Notes under the pieces: model-generated | Told to the model about the DNA's origin: nothing | Database searches by the model: none | Seen by the model: the letters and a program-made list of their open reading frames with translations, nothing else | Program-made: the position numbers and the translations under genes | NCBI GenBank assembly: GCA_031277805.1 | Contig: JAITLR010000009.1 | Span: forward strand, 434,001-498,000 | Reading direction: 5' to 3' | DNA from: Comamonas sp. | GTDB lineage: Bacteria; Pseudomonadota; Gammaproteobacteria; Burkholderiales; Burkholderiaceae_C | Length of the DNA: 64,000 nucleotides | Shown: positions 15,768-25,573 of the stretch, piece by piece | Position numbering within the stretch: position 1 is the stretch's first letter | How the letters are laid out: each line of letters begins with the position of its first letter

Positions 15768-16481
15768 TCAGGCTTCGGCAGGCACTTCAGTGGGCTGCTC
15801 GGGTTCAGTCGGCTGGGCCCAAACAATGGCAGCTATGGCCTCGAGGGTCTCGGCAGCCTGGATCTGGGCATAGAGTGCGCGGCTGCGCTGGTGGATGGCG
15901 TTGAGGTGCGCCAACATCGCAAAGCCCGCATCGATGATTCCGTCCGCATCCAACTGCACCACGGTGTTGTCTGCCAGTGTCCAAGCAATCACATAGGGTT
16001 GCTCTGCATCACGGGCGATCTTGGCGGCCAGGCTCGCGCCGATGATCTTGTTGCGGCTCTCCTCGTCGCTGTCGAAGCGGCCCACGCCTGGCAGATCAAA
16101 GCCGCCGCTTTCCAGTTGGTCGCGAGTGGCTTTCATGTCTGCCCACTTGCAGGCCTTGGCGGTGTCCAGCGTGGACGCGACTTCATCGGGCGCATAAGCA
16201 CCGCCGAAGAAGTCGCCCGGGGCTTCAATCAGTGCGCGCTCGATGCTGCCGAATGGATCTGCAGCGTCATAGGCGGTCACGGGCAGCGCCGGATACAGCT
16301 GCCACTGCAGATTGGTACCGGCGTGGGCATCGGCCAGCGTCGGATAGAGATGTACCTGCACCTCCAGGCCTGCGGGCGCGGAAAGATCCGTGCCGGGGAT
16401 GTGGCGCTGCAGCTTTGCCAACTCGACACGGGCTGCACCCGCAATGCCATTGCCCGTGGAAATGGTTTTGATAATTGGCAT
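15768..16481 (-). CDS. Tail-fibre-associated protein with DUF4376-like C-terminus
   Basis: A 237-residue protein. The N-terminal half is beta-rich and proline-containing (DLSAPAGLEVQVHLYPTLAD). The C-terminal half reads ADMKATRDQLESGGFDLPGV followed by RFDSDEESRNKIIGASLAAK, which resembles DUF4376, a domain often found in tail-fibre assembly or fibre-tip proteins. It has a good AGGAG site and sits two genes after J. A role in fibre assembly or the tail tip is likely but not certain. Confidence 0.6.
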   Translation of the reverse strand: MPIIKTISTGNGIAGAARVELAKLQRHIPGTDLSAPAGLEVQVHLYPTLADAHAGTNLQWQLYPALPVTAYDAADPFGSIERALIEAPGDFFGGAYAPDEVASTLDTAKACKWADMKATRDQLESGGFDLPGVGRFDSDEESRNKIIGASLAAKIARDAEQPYVIAWTLADNTVVQLDADGIIDAGFAMLAHLNAIHQRSRALYAQIQAAETLEAIAAIVWAQPTEPEQPTEVPAEA

Positions 16482-16487
16482 GTCTAT

Positions 16488-16667
16488 TTACTCCTGTGGT
16501 TTAAGGACTGGTTTGCCGTCAACGATGACGTGTGTGGAGTCGGAAACTTCGAGGCCAACAGGCACACAGACCACCCCTGAAGGCGTGATCTCTGTGACGA
16601 TGGATTCGGGGCATTCCAGCATCTGGAAGATGACGGTTTCGCCGATTCGGTGCATTGCATAGCGCAT
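16488..16667 (-). CDS. Small hypothetical protein after J
   Basis: A 59-residue, beta-rich protein (MRYAMHRIGETVIFQMLECP..., VIVDGKPVLKPQE). The start at 16667 has an AAAGGT site and leaves a 5-bp gap after the J stop; a longer start at 16694 would overlap J. Function unknown, probably tail-tip related by position. Confidence 0.6.
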   Translation of the reverse strand: MRYAMHRIGETVIFQMLECPESIVTEITPSGVVCVPVGLEVSDSTHVIVDGKPVLKPQE

Positions 16668-16672
16668 GATGA

Positions 16673-19600
16673 TTACCTTTTGGAAACGATGCATGTGAGC
16701 GTTCTGGCACCGTATGAGTAACTCGCTCTCGGGGTTCCCCAGCTCCAGGGGGAAGGAATCAATGCGATTCGGATATAACGTCCAAATCCGTTCCCAGAAA
16801 ACACAGCTGTGAAGCTAATGACTTTCCGGTCGCTGGGACTGGCACCCAGGTACTTTGAGAAAAGTGTGACTCCATCAGCCTGCACAACCACAAGAGCATC
16901 CGCCGTCGTCACTGTGAGCATCGCAACGTCTATAGAGAACATGATGGTATAGACAGAGTTTCCATCAGCGGCTGGAGCCCATACACCGAGAACATCTGTT
17001 GCACCCCACAAACTTCCAGTGTCGGCAACCTCAGTTTGAGAGCTGACATTCACCACTGTCGTTGCTGCATTAAGCTGCAGGTTCCCCGTCGTAACAACGT
17101 TCTGAGCTGTCAACGTGCCGCTGAAGTTGCCAGATGCGCCGGAGAGATTTCCATAGAAGGTGGCATTTCCGTTTTCGATATAGAAGCCAGGCGCATAGAT
17201 ATTTCCACTGCTCTGAATCTCGATATACCGACCGTTATTTGCATTACCCAGCAAAATACCGTTTGGGCCAATATGCATGCCGCTCTGCCCAGCTGGCGGC
17301 CATTGGTAGCCCGAATAACCGCCCGAGTTCAGGCCGTTGCCGTTGATTGATATGCCACCAATGGTCCCCGCATTGGAGTGGATGGTGCCCCGGACGATCA
17401 CGCCTGAGAACTCAGCTTGGCCGTTACTATTGATGCTCCACCCCTGCGAACCACCCACATAGTTCGACGAGTTGATCCAAGAGCCCACAGCCAGGTTGCC
17501 TCCCGTGAGCTTGGTCACATTGAGGTTGGCAATCTTGGCGTTGTCTACAGCAGCGTTGCCGATCATTGCATTGACAATGGCACCATTTTGAATAGCTGCC
17601 GTACCGACCGCGATGGCGTTGGCCCCGATCTTGGTGGCCGTTATAGCGCCATCGACAATCAGCTCCGCAGACACAGCCCGGCGAATCACTGGGGCAGAAA
17701 ATCGAGCAGTAGATGTGTTTGGCGTCGTCACGCCGCGAACAAAGACAAGTCGTGCGCGCTTCTCGTTATTCGCAGGTGCCGACAGCGGCGCAGTAGTTAT
17801 CGCATTTGCCGATGTAGAGTTGATGCCTTCCACCACAGACAAACGACGTGTCGCTGTGACTACACCATTTGTCGCGATAGAGCCGTACTCCAGGTAAGCA
17901 GAAGCCGTGGTACCGGCATTGGCGGTAAGTACGTTGGCGACCATCGAGACAACGTATTGGCGCAGAGTCTCAACCTGGAACCAGCCGGACAGGACTTCGA
18001 CATCTTGAGTGATATTTGTAGCACCCAGGATGTTCAGATAGCCCCAGCCATAACCAGCGCCTGAAGCCTTGAGTAATGTGAAGCCACCTGTAGAACTATA
18101 GAAGTCCAGGTCAAGCATGTCGGCGTCGGGATAGAGGTTCGTCGTATCCGTAAGCGTCATCTTGGTAGCCGTGATGGCTCCAGCAGCAATCTGCGCAGCG
18201 TTAACCGCACCGGCAGCGATCTTGGCCGTGGTCACCGAGTTCGCGGCGATCTCGTTGGCTGTCACAGCGTTCGCCGCGATTTTTCCCGCCGTCACCGCGC
18301 CTGCGGCGATCTTCACCGCCGTGATGGCGTTGGCGGCGATCTCGTTCGCTGTAACTGCCCCAGCCGCGAGCTGAGCCGTGGTCACCGAGTTGGCTCCCAG
18401 CTCGGCCGCGGTGATGGTGCCTGCCGCGATCTGCGCGGCTGTAATGGCCTTGGTCGCAACCTTTGCAGCAGTAATCGCACCATCAACGATCATTTCCGCA
18501 CCATTCATGCGCCGCACGCTAATGTTCGTGATGGCGACAGAACCATTGACGGAACTGGCATTGCTGCCGTAATAAAGCCGGAACTTGATCCCTACACAGT
18601 CTGCTGGAACTATGTAGACGTTCGACACCTGCACGGGTGTGTCTAGAGGCGTGTTTCCCGTAGTGCCGCTGCAAGCTCGACTAGCCCGTGTGCCGTCAAC
18701 CAGTCGCTGGTAAGTCCACAAGCCTACGTTTCCGCCTGAGTCGCCCGACTTGCGTGTGACAGTGCAAGACACGCGCAGTTGGTCTCCGGGCTTGACTTGG
18801 ATATACGGATAGTTGGCGTCTGCATAGCCCAGCGGCTCCAGAGATATCTCGGTGCTGGCTCCGCTAAGTTTGCTGGCCAGAACGCCAGCGCCCTCCTCAC
18901 CCTGATACTGAACCCATGACGCATTTGCACCGCCCGCCGCTGGCACCCAGCCCTCGCAGTTGTTCTGGAAATCCGGGTTGACCACCAGGTTGTCAAAGTC
19001 CGCCAGGACCAGCTTGGAGGCAGTCACGGCGCTGGCCGCGATCTGGTCGGCGCGCACAGCGCCCGCAGCGATCTTTGCCGTGGTCACCGAGTTGGCAGCG
19101 ATTTCGTTGGCTGTCACAGCGTTGGCCGCAATCTTGCCCGCCGTCACTGAGCCTGCGGCGATCTTCACCGCCGTGATCGCGTTGGTGGCAATCTCGGTCG
19201 CCGTGATGGCTCCGGCTGCAATCTTCGCCGTAGTCACAGAACCAGCCGCCAGCTCAGCCGCTGTGATCGTGCCTGCGGCAATCTGCGCGGCTGTCACGGC
19301 ATTGGCAGCGATCTTGACCGTGGTGATGGCACCAGACGCAATCTCAGCAGCCGTAATCGTGCCTGCGGCAATCTGTGTGGCCGTGACCGCGTTGGCGGCA
19401 ATCTTGCCAGCCGTCACAGAATTGGCTGCCAGCTCGGTGGCGGTGATCGCACCAGCGGCGATTTCGGCAGCAGTGATCGTCTTCGCAGCGATCTTGGCTG
19501 CAGTGATTGCGCCGTCGACAATCAGTTCTCCGCGAGACATTTCAATCACGCGGACACCGCCCCAGTACGATTCGACAATAGGTGCCGCTCCTGCGTAGTT

Positions 19601-22600
19601 CAAGAACGCACCGATAGTCATGTAAGCCGCCTTGCCAGGGAACTTAGCAGTTCCTTCCGGGCCTACGGTGATCGTGTGACGAGTCCAGGTTGTCGCAGTC
19701 ACCATCCCCGTTCCTGGGAAGTAGAAGTTACCTGTACTGCCAGAGTTGTTCGTGGCAGGCCAGCCAGCAGCAACCGCATCAGCTCCTACAACTTGCGTGC
19801 CGTTTACGTCGAAGAATCGCACTTGAGCGAACCCACGATTAGGACTTGTCGCAGATGCCATGAACCAAGTCTCCAGCAAGTACGTCTTGCTGGTGTCGAT
19901 GGCGAACTTGGTTCCAGTAGGTACGAAGCTGATGCTAGTAGAGGCCGCGATTACGTTAGGCCCAGGGGAGCCAGCGATCTGCTTTCGAGTAAGGCCTGCG
20001 GAACTCCACAGCGACAAGTCCTCGAAGAACGGGTCGATGTTGACAGTGTCTTGCGAGGTGATTGCGAGCTTCAGCGCTGTGATAGCACCAGCCGCGATTT
20101 CGTTTGCCGACACTGCACCAGTAGCTATCTTCGCCGTGGTCACGGAGTTGGCCTGCAGGTTGTCAGCGGTGATGGCGTTGGCAGCGATCTTGCCTGCCGT
20201 AACTGCGTTGGCTGCAAGTTCGTTTGCAGTGACCGCGCCCGCAGCAAGTTTTGCCGTGGTCACAGAACCAGCCGCCAGCTCAGCCGCTGTGATCGTGCCT
20301 GCGGCAATCTGCGCGGCTGTCACGGCATTGGCAGCGATCTTGACCGTGGTGATGGCACCAGACGCAATCTCGGCAGCCGTGATCGTGCCCGCAGCGATTT
20401 GCGTGGCCGTGACCGCGTTGGCGGCAATCTTTGCCGTGGTCACAGAACCAGCCGCCAGCTCAGCCGCTGTGATCGTGCCTACGGCAATCTGCGCGGCTGT
20501 CACAGCATTGGCAGCGATCTTGACCGTAGTGATGGCACCAGACGCAATCTCGGCGGCCGTGATCGTGCCGGCGGCAATCTGCGTGGCAGTGACCGCGTTG
20601 GCGGCGATCTTGCCAGCCGTCACAGAATTGGCTGCCAGTTCGGTGGCGGTGATAGCGCCAGCGGCAATCTCGGCAGCCGTAATGGCCTTGGCTGCGATTT
20701 TGTCCGCAGTAATAGCGCCGTCCACGATCAGCTCGCCACTGGCCATCTGCACCATGTGGGCTTCCGCGAACTCAACAACCGCACCATTCACGCCCATCTG
20801 CATACGCACGCCCATGGTCGTATAGCCGTTTTCAACGACATATGTGCCGTTGAAATCTGTCCACACGCCAATTGCTGCTGTTGCCAGGTTCAGAGACCCT
20901 GCTGGTTGCCTGTAAACGGTAGCCTTGCCCGGGCCCTGCAAAACGAACTCAATACGGGCCAGGCCAGAGGTTCCTGCGATCTTTCGCGCAGAGAACTTCA
21001 AGCGCACGGCGGTGCCAGTCCCCACCGACTGCGCAATCTGCCAATCCTTGTTGTAGACACTCGCATTGGTAGAGCTGGATGTCAGCCGCATCACATTGGC
21101 AGCAACAGCCTTGGGGCCATCGGTGACGGCCTCATAAACCACGGACCCGCCAACTGCAGGATTCCAGCCTGTGCCAAGGTATGCAAAGTCACCATCGGCC
21201 AGCAAGTTGGTGGCAGACCCCACGACCAGCTTGTCGGTCGTGATCGCATTGGCGGCGATCTCCCTGGCATTGACCGCACCAGCAGCAATCGCACCGGCTG
21301 TCACGGCATCTGCAGCGACCGTGCCCGCAGTCACCGCGTTTGCCGCAATCTTTCCTGCCGTGATCGCGCCGGCGGCGATTTCCGTGGCTGTCACGGCATT
21401 GGCAGCGATCTTGCCCGCAGTCACAGCCCCTGCAGCGATCTGACTGGCCGACACGGCGCCAGCGGCGATCTTGGGTGTGCTGATCGCCCCGTCCGTGATC
21501 TGCGTGCCCGTGATCTGGCCTGTGAGCTTGGCCGCGCTTATGGCGGCCAGCTGGGCGTCCGTCAGCTGCCCCGTCACATCGGCAGCCGCAGTAGCAGCCG
21601 TGTAAGCGGTACCGCTCCAGCGATACAGCTTGCCCCCGAAAACGATGGTGGTGGTGGTCTTGACCGTGGGCAGCGTTGCGCCCGACACAATGCCCACAGG
21701 CTCGATGCCGTTGGCGAACTTTGTTGCGTCCACTGCAGCAACCGCAATCTTGTCAGCCGTAACGGCATTGCTCGCCAGCTTGCCCGCATCCACTGCACCG
21801 GCTGCGATCTTGGAGACCGTTACCGCGCTGTCTGCCACCTTGGCAGCCGTCACGGCCAAGTTGGCGAGATGCGTCTCACCCACCGCACCGGCTGCGATCT
21901 TGCCTGCATCCACTGCACCGGCTGCGATCTTGGAGACCGTTACCGCGTTGTCTGCCACCTTGGCAGCCGTCACGGCCAAGTTGGCGAGATGCGTCTCACC
22001 CACCGCACCGGCTGCGATCTTGGCTACCGTCACGGCGTTGTCGGCCAGCTGCGCCGAATTGATCTGCCCGGTAATGTCTGCAGTCGGGACAGCAGCCGTG
22101 TAGGCAGTACCGCTCCAGCGATACAGCTTGCCCCCGAAAACGATGGTGGTGGTGGTCTTGACCGTGGGCAGCGTTGCGCCCGACACAATGCCCACGGGCT
22201 CGATGCCGTTGGCGAACTTTGTTGCGTCCACTGCAGCAGCCGCAATCTTGTCAGCCGTCACAGCGTTGCTGGCCAGCTTGCCCGCATCCACTGCACCGGC
22301 TGCAATCTTGGAGACCGTTACCGCGTTATCTGCCACCTTGGCAGCCGTCACGGCCAAGTTGGCGAGATGCGTCTCACCCACCGCACCGGCTGCGATCTTG
22401 CCCGCATCCACTGCACCGGCTGCAATCTTGGCTACCGTCACGGCGTTGTCGGCCAGCTGCGCCGAATTGATCTGCCCTGTAATGTCCGTGGTAGGGACTG
22501 CAGCCGTGTAGGCGGTACCGCTCCAGCGGTACAGCTTGCCGCCGAACACAATGGTGCTGGTAGTCTTGACCGTGGGCAACGTTCCGCCCGACACGATGCC

Positions 22601-25573
22601 CACGGGCTCGATACCGTTGGCGAACTTTGTCGCGTCAACCGCCGCCGCAGCAATCTTGCCCGCTGTCACGGCGTTGTCCGCCAGGTTGCCGGCCTCGACA
22701 ATCAGCGGGCCCAGGTCCGTATTACCAATCTTGCCCACCGTGGCATTGATCGGGCCAGCGTCCGCAGACTCCACACCGTCATTGGTCACGTTGACGAACC
22801 ACAGGCGCCAGGAAGTGCCCAAGGCGCGGGCAATGGAACCCAACGGACCATTGATTTCGGTAGCGATCTCTGCCACATCACGCCCAGGCACTGGCTGTGC
22901 GGTAGTGATCTGCGCCGCGTACACCCGAGTGCACTTGTGGCCGTGCCCTACTATGTAATTGGGTTGATCCCAGCCCAGGTGAATGTTTGCAAGCGAAGTG
23001 CTCACATCAAGCCCAGTAGGAGCGGGCGGCGGCGTGAGGTCTGGCGTCACATCAGCCATGTTGTGCACCAGCGTGACATGCCAAATCAACATACCATCAG
23101 ACAAGACGCCGGAGCGGCTGCGAGCGCGCAGTGCGAACGTCCAAAGCCCCGCTTCCGGCTTCGAGCTCTCGAAACTGTTGGTGTAATAGCCGCCGTCGTC
23201 CAGCGGGCGCATCTGCTGCCAGTCAATATTCGCTGGCGATCCGGCGATGTAGCGGACTTCTGCGCCAGCCAGGTCTGCCGGAGGCTTTTGTGTGGTGTAG
23301 GTGAAACTGTATTGGCGCATACCGTTGACCAGCTCCGCGACTACGAAAGTGTCGTAGTTGCGCGGAGGCAAGGCCTTGGCGGCCACGGCCGCCGGCTGGC
23401 TGTAGCCCCAGGCACTCACAGTGTCGATGGCCGATATCGCACGTACACGCACGATGTATTCGCCCGTGTAGGCGTTCGGAATGTCCACGCTGGTTGCCGC
23501 AGAACGCGGCATGCGCACCCAATCCGACTGCGAGCGGGACCATTCCATTTCGTAATAGCTCGCTTCCGACGTGGCTGTCCAGTTGGCCGTTACCGTGGTG
23601 CTGATGGCTCCATCTACAGCTGTGACACTATGCGCGGCCACAGATATGCCCGTGGGTGTGGGCAGCACCTGGGCAGGCACGACAGACACAGGCCGTTCAG
23701 GCAACGCCATGCCATGGTCGATGCGGGCGAACTTCCCGGGCTCGTGCTGCACTGCGGTCACATCAAAGGTCAAACCCTCGCCCTCGGTCACGGACATGAC
23801 GGTAAAAAGCTGGGCGGCCAGATCTGTGCTGCTGATGGACCAGTTGCTCTCCGGCACGGGCATAGCATCGAACGCGGGCGAGACGGTAACATGCTGAGCG
23901 CCGTCGGTCATATAGACCATGGCAATGTGGCGCGACTGGGCCACGCCGTTAGGCAGGATGACAGTCAGCGTGTCGCCGGCCTTGGCAGAGACGATGGCAT
24001 CCAGCACCACAGCGGTAGCCGTGGCACTCTTGAGCAGCCCGCCCATGCGGCGGCCAGCCATGGAGCTGTCGGCTACCTCGATGATCTGGCCAGGCGCGCA
24101 CAGTGTGCCTTCCAGCCCCACGGAGAACGACACAGAGCGCGTCTCATGCTGGGCCGTCAGCAGGGCCCATTCACCCACGCGATGGGCCTGAGCTTCAGAT
24201 GTGCAGCCAAAAGCGGAAATTTCCACCTGACGGATGCCATAGCGAGCCACAGCCTCATCGTCCTGCACGTACACGACCTTTTGACGCCCGAAGTCCGTCA
24301 TATCGTTGTACGACACCAAGGCTACTGTGTGGCGGTCTTTCAGGCGGCTGCCTGAATAGGCGAAACGACCATCAAGCACCTTTCCCTGGCTGTAGGTGTA
24401 AGCAGGGTCGCGCGGCATGTCGGCCACGGGCACAGCTGCGCCAGCGGCCCAATACACCATGCCCCGGAAGATGGAGCACAGATCCTGCAGCACGCGCGTG
24501 GCGTCACCACGGGTCTGCAAATAGACATTACAGGTGAAGCGTGGCTCCTTCCCGCCACGGCCATCCGCGATCAGCTCGTCGCAGTAAGCACCAATCTGAT
24601 ACAGAGACCACTTGTTGATCCAGTTGGCAGGGATGTGTTTTCCAAGACCATACCGGTCGTTCGTGGCCAGATCGTAGAACACCCAGGCCGGGTTATTGCT
24701 GTAGGCCGACTTGAACGTACCATCCCAGATACCGGCATAAATGCGGGTCTCCGGGTTGTAGTTGCTGGGCACGCGGATTATTCGACCACGGATGTGATAG
24801 CCACGCGTGGGTACGCTTCCCTGGAACTGGCTGGCGTCCACCTGCAGGCCGACAAGGGCCGACATGGGGTAGCGCAGCTTCGCATCGATCACCTCGGTGA
24901 TGCTCTCGATCACCGTGGTGTCTGCCACTGTGTTGCTGTTGGCGTTCGGCGTGAGGCGACGCACGCGCAGCATCCAGTTGGTGGCCGTAGGCAGGTCAAT
25001 GCGGTGTGTGCGGCGATATTGCTGCGTTGTCTTGCCCGTGAAAGCCGTAGACAGCACCTCAACCCAGGCTCCGCCACCGGTCTGTAGGTCAATCGCATAT
25101 TCCACCGTATGGCCGTTGATGTCGCCATTCGCAGTGTTGGCTTTGGACAGCCCGTTGACGCCCAGCGTGATGCGCACAGCCGAAAGGTTGCGGTTGTTGA
25201 TGGCACGTACCCAAGGAGCGGTGGCCTTCAGCTCCACGCCCACGGATGTCGGCGATTCTGCCGAGGGGAAACCAGGGATAGGATCTTGCAGCTGCGTCCC
25301 TGCTCGAAAATCCGCTGTCACGCCCTCAAAATTGAGGCTGCCGTCTGGGTTGGCCAGCGGCGTGTTATTCAGGTAGATGGATTGCAGCCCATTGACCAGG
25401 CCGGCAATTTCCCCCTCGCTCAGCAAATCCAGCACGCGAGCGTAGCTGGTGCTGTGCAGGCTGTCAGAGGCCTCCACAGGCTGACGGCTACCGCCGCCGC
25501 CCTTGCCCTTGTAGCCGCGCAGGGACCAGCCGCCGCGCACGGAGCGAGGCTGCGTTGTTTCGAGAGCGTTCAT
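16673..25573 (-). CDS. Giant tail tip/host-specificity protein J with long decapeptide repeat region
   Basis: A 2,966-residue J-family tail tip protein, against about 1,130 in phage lambda. Residues 1-950 follow the J core: a glycine-rich start, TipJ-like domains (SYARVLDLLSEGEIAGLVNG) and fibronectin III-like segments (TPTGISVAAHSVTAVDGAIS). From about 958 to 2690 it consists of 10-residue repeats of the form AA(G/N)A(V/I)TAxxI, interrupted by four unrelated beta-rich inserts at about 1454-1613, 1838-2013, 2189-2360 and 2473-2640. Each insert starts with an N-L/D-P-F-like motif and ends ELIVDGAIT or similar, recalling carbohydrate-binding jelly rolls. The C-terminus is a J/DUF1983-like fibre end (GWSINSNGQAEFSGVIVRGT). 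It starts in an ATGA overlap with gene I. It should form the central tip that recognises the target cell. Confidence 0.9.
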   Translation of the reverse strand: MNALETTQPRSVRGGWSLRGYKGKGGGGSRQPVEASDSLHSTSYARVLDLLSEGEIAGLVNGLQSIYLNNTPLANPDGSLNFEGVTADFRAGTQLQDPIPGFPSAESPTSVGVELKATAPWVRAINNRNLSAVRITLGVNGLSKANTANGDINGHTVEYAIDLQTGGGAWVEVLSTAFTGKTTQQYRRTHRIDLPTATNWMLRVRRLTPNANSNTVADTTVIESITEVIDAKLRYPMSALVGLQVDASQFQGSVPTRGYHIRGRIIRVPSNYNPETRIYAGIWDGTFKSAYSNNPAWVFYDLATNDRYGLGKHIPANWINKWSLYQIGAYCDELIADGRGGKEPRFTCNVYLQTRGDATRVLQDLCSIFRGMVYWAAGAAVPVADMPRDPAYTYSQGKVLDGRFAYSGSRLKDRHTVALVSYNDMTDFGRQKVVYVQDDEAVARYGIRQVEISAFGCTSEAQAHRVGEWALLTAQHETRSVSFSVGLEGTLCAPGQIIEVADSSMAGRRMGGLLKSATATAVVLDAIVSAKAGDTLTVILPNGVAQSRHIAMVYMTDGAQHVTVSPAFDAMPVPESNWSISSTDLAAQLFTVMSVTEGEGLTFDVTAVQHEPGKFARIDHGMALPERPVSVVPAQVLPTPTGISVAAHSVTAVDGAISTTVTANWTATSEASYYEMEWSRSQSDWVRMPRSAATSVDIPNAYTGEYIVRVRAISAIDTVSAWGYSQPAAVAAKALPPRNYDTFVVAELVNGMRQYSFTYTTQKPPADLAGAEVRYIAGSPANIDWQQMRPLDDGGYYTNSFESSKPEAGLWTFALRARSRSGVLSDGMLIWHVTLVHNMADVTPDLTPPPAPTGLDVSTSLANIHLGWDQPNYIVGHGHKCTRVYAAQITTAQPVPGRDVAEIATEINGPLGSIARALGTSWRLWFVNVTNDGVESADAGPINATVGKIGNTDLGPLIVEAGNLADNAVTAGKIAAAAVDATKFANGIEPVGIVSGGTLPTVKTTSTIVFGGKLYRWSGTAYTAAVPTTDITGQINSAQLADNAVTVAKIAAGAVDAGKIAAGAVGETHLANLAVTAAKVADNAVTVSKIAAGAVDAGKLASNAVTADKIAAAAVDATKFANGIEPVGIVSGATLPTVKTTTTIVFGGKLYRWSGTAYTAAVPTADITGQINSAQLADNAVTVAKIAAGAVGETHLANLAVTAAKVADNAVTVSKIAAGAVDAGKIAAGAVGETHLANLAVTAAKVADSAVTVSKIAAGAVDAGKLASNAVTADKIAVAAVDATKFANGIEPVGIVSGATLPTVKTTTTIVFGGKLYRWSGTAYTAATAAADVTGQLTDAQLAAISAAKLTGQITGTQITDGAISTPKIAAGAVSASQIAAGAVTAGKIAANAVTATEIAAGAITAGKIAANAVTAGTVAADAVTAGAIAAGAVNAREIAANAITTDKLVVGSATNLLADGDFAYLGTGWNPAVGGSVVYEAVTDGPKAVAANVMRLTSSSTNASVYNKDWQIAQSVGTGTAVRLKFSARKIAGTSGLARIEFVLQGPGKATVYRQPAGSLNLATAAIGVWTDFNGTYVVENGYTTMGVRMQMGVNGAVVEFAEAHMVQMASGELIVDGAITADKIAAKAITAAEIAAGAITATELAANSVTAGKIAANAVTATQIAAGTITAAEIASGAITTVKIAANAVTAAQIAVGTITAAELAAGSVTTAKIAANAVTATQIAAGTITAAEIASGAITTVKIAANAVTAAQIAAGTITAAELAAGSVTTAKLAAGAVTANELAANAVTAGKIAANAITADNLQANSVTTAKIATGAVSANEIAAGAITALKLAITSQDTVNIDPFFEDLSLWSSAGLTRKQIAGSPGPNVIAASTSISFVPTGTKFAIDTSKTYLLETWFMASATSPNRGFAQVRFFDVNGTQVVGADAVAAGWPATNNSGSTGNFYFPGTGMVTATTWTRHTITVGPEGTAKFPGKAAYMTIGAFLNYAGAAPIVESYWGGVRVIEMSRGELIVDGAITAAKIAAKTITAAEIAAGAITATELAANSVTAGKIAANAVTATQIAAGTITAAEIASGAITTVKIAANAVTAAQIAAGTITAAELAAGSVTTAKIAAGAITATEIATNAITAVKIAAGSVTAGKIAANAVTANEIAANSVTTAKIAAGAVRADQIAASAVTASKLVLADFDNLVVNPDFQNNCEGWVPAAGGANASWVQYQGEEGAGVLASKLSGASTEISLEPLGYADANYPYIQVKPGDQLRVSCTVTRKSGDSGGNVGLWTYQRLVDGTRASRACSGTTGNTPLDTPVQVSNVYIVPADCVGIKFRLYYGSNASSVNGSVAITNISVRRMNGAEMIVDGAITAAKVATKAITAAQIAAGTITAAELGANSVTTAQLAAGAVTANEIAANAITAVKIAAGAVTAGKIAANAVTANEIAANSVTTAKIAAGAVNAAQIAAGAITATKMTLTDTTNLYPDADMLDLDFYSSTGGFTLLKASGAGYGWGYLNILGATNITQDVEVLSGWFQVETLRQYVVSMVANVLTANAGTTASAYLEYGSIATNGVVTATRRLSVVEGINSTSANAITTAPLSAPANNEKRARLVFVRGVTTPNTSTARFSAPVIRRAVSAELIVDGAITATKIGANAIAVGTAAIQNGAIVNAMIGNAAVDNAKIANLNVTKLTGGNLAVGSWINSSNYVGGSQGWSINSNGQAEFSGVIVRGTIHSNAGTIGGISINGNGLNSGGYSGYQWPPAGQSGMHIGPNGILLGNANNGRYIEIQSSGNIYAPGFYIENGNATFYGNLSGASGNFSGTLTAQNVVTTGNLQLNAATTVVNVSSQTEVADTGSLWGATDVLGVWAPAADGNSVYTIMFSIDVAMLTVTTADALVVVQADGVTLFSKYLGASPSDRKVISFTAVFSGNGFGRYIRIALIPSPWSWGTPRASYSYGARTLTCIVSKR
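17500..22710 (-). repeat. 30-bp (10-residue) repeat array with larger duplications inside the J gene
   Basis: The frame is kept throughout, and the units encode variants of AAGAVTAGKI and AANAVTATEI. Larger repeats are layered on top. A block around the residues KLYRWSGTAYTAA occurs three times (about 21600, 22098 and 22506 in plus coordinates). Blocks around 19228-19530 recur at about 20250-20420 and 20430-20730. This is coding, degenerate and in frame, not a CRISPR array. Confidence 0.85.

Noticed and set aside
17500..22710. CRISPR-like regular ~30-bp repeats
   Set aside because: The repeats are degenerate, contiguous without unique spacers, and stay in frame as AAGAVTAxxI units of the J protein.
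19676..24355. A 1,559-codon plus-strand open frame
   Set aside because: It lies opposite the J gene and mirrors its repeats; its Cys/Arg/His-rich composition and lack of any motif mark it as a shadow.
16673..25573. Diversity-generating retroelement acting on J
   Set aside because: No reverse transcriptase gene or template/variable repeat pair is present; the repeats are better explained by tandem duplication.
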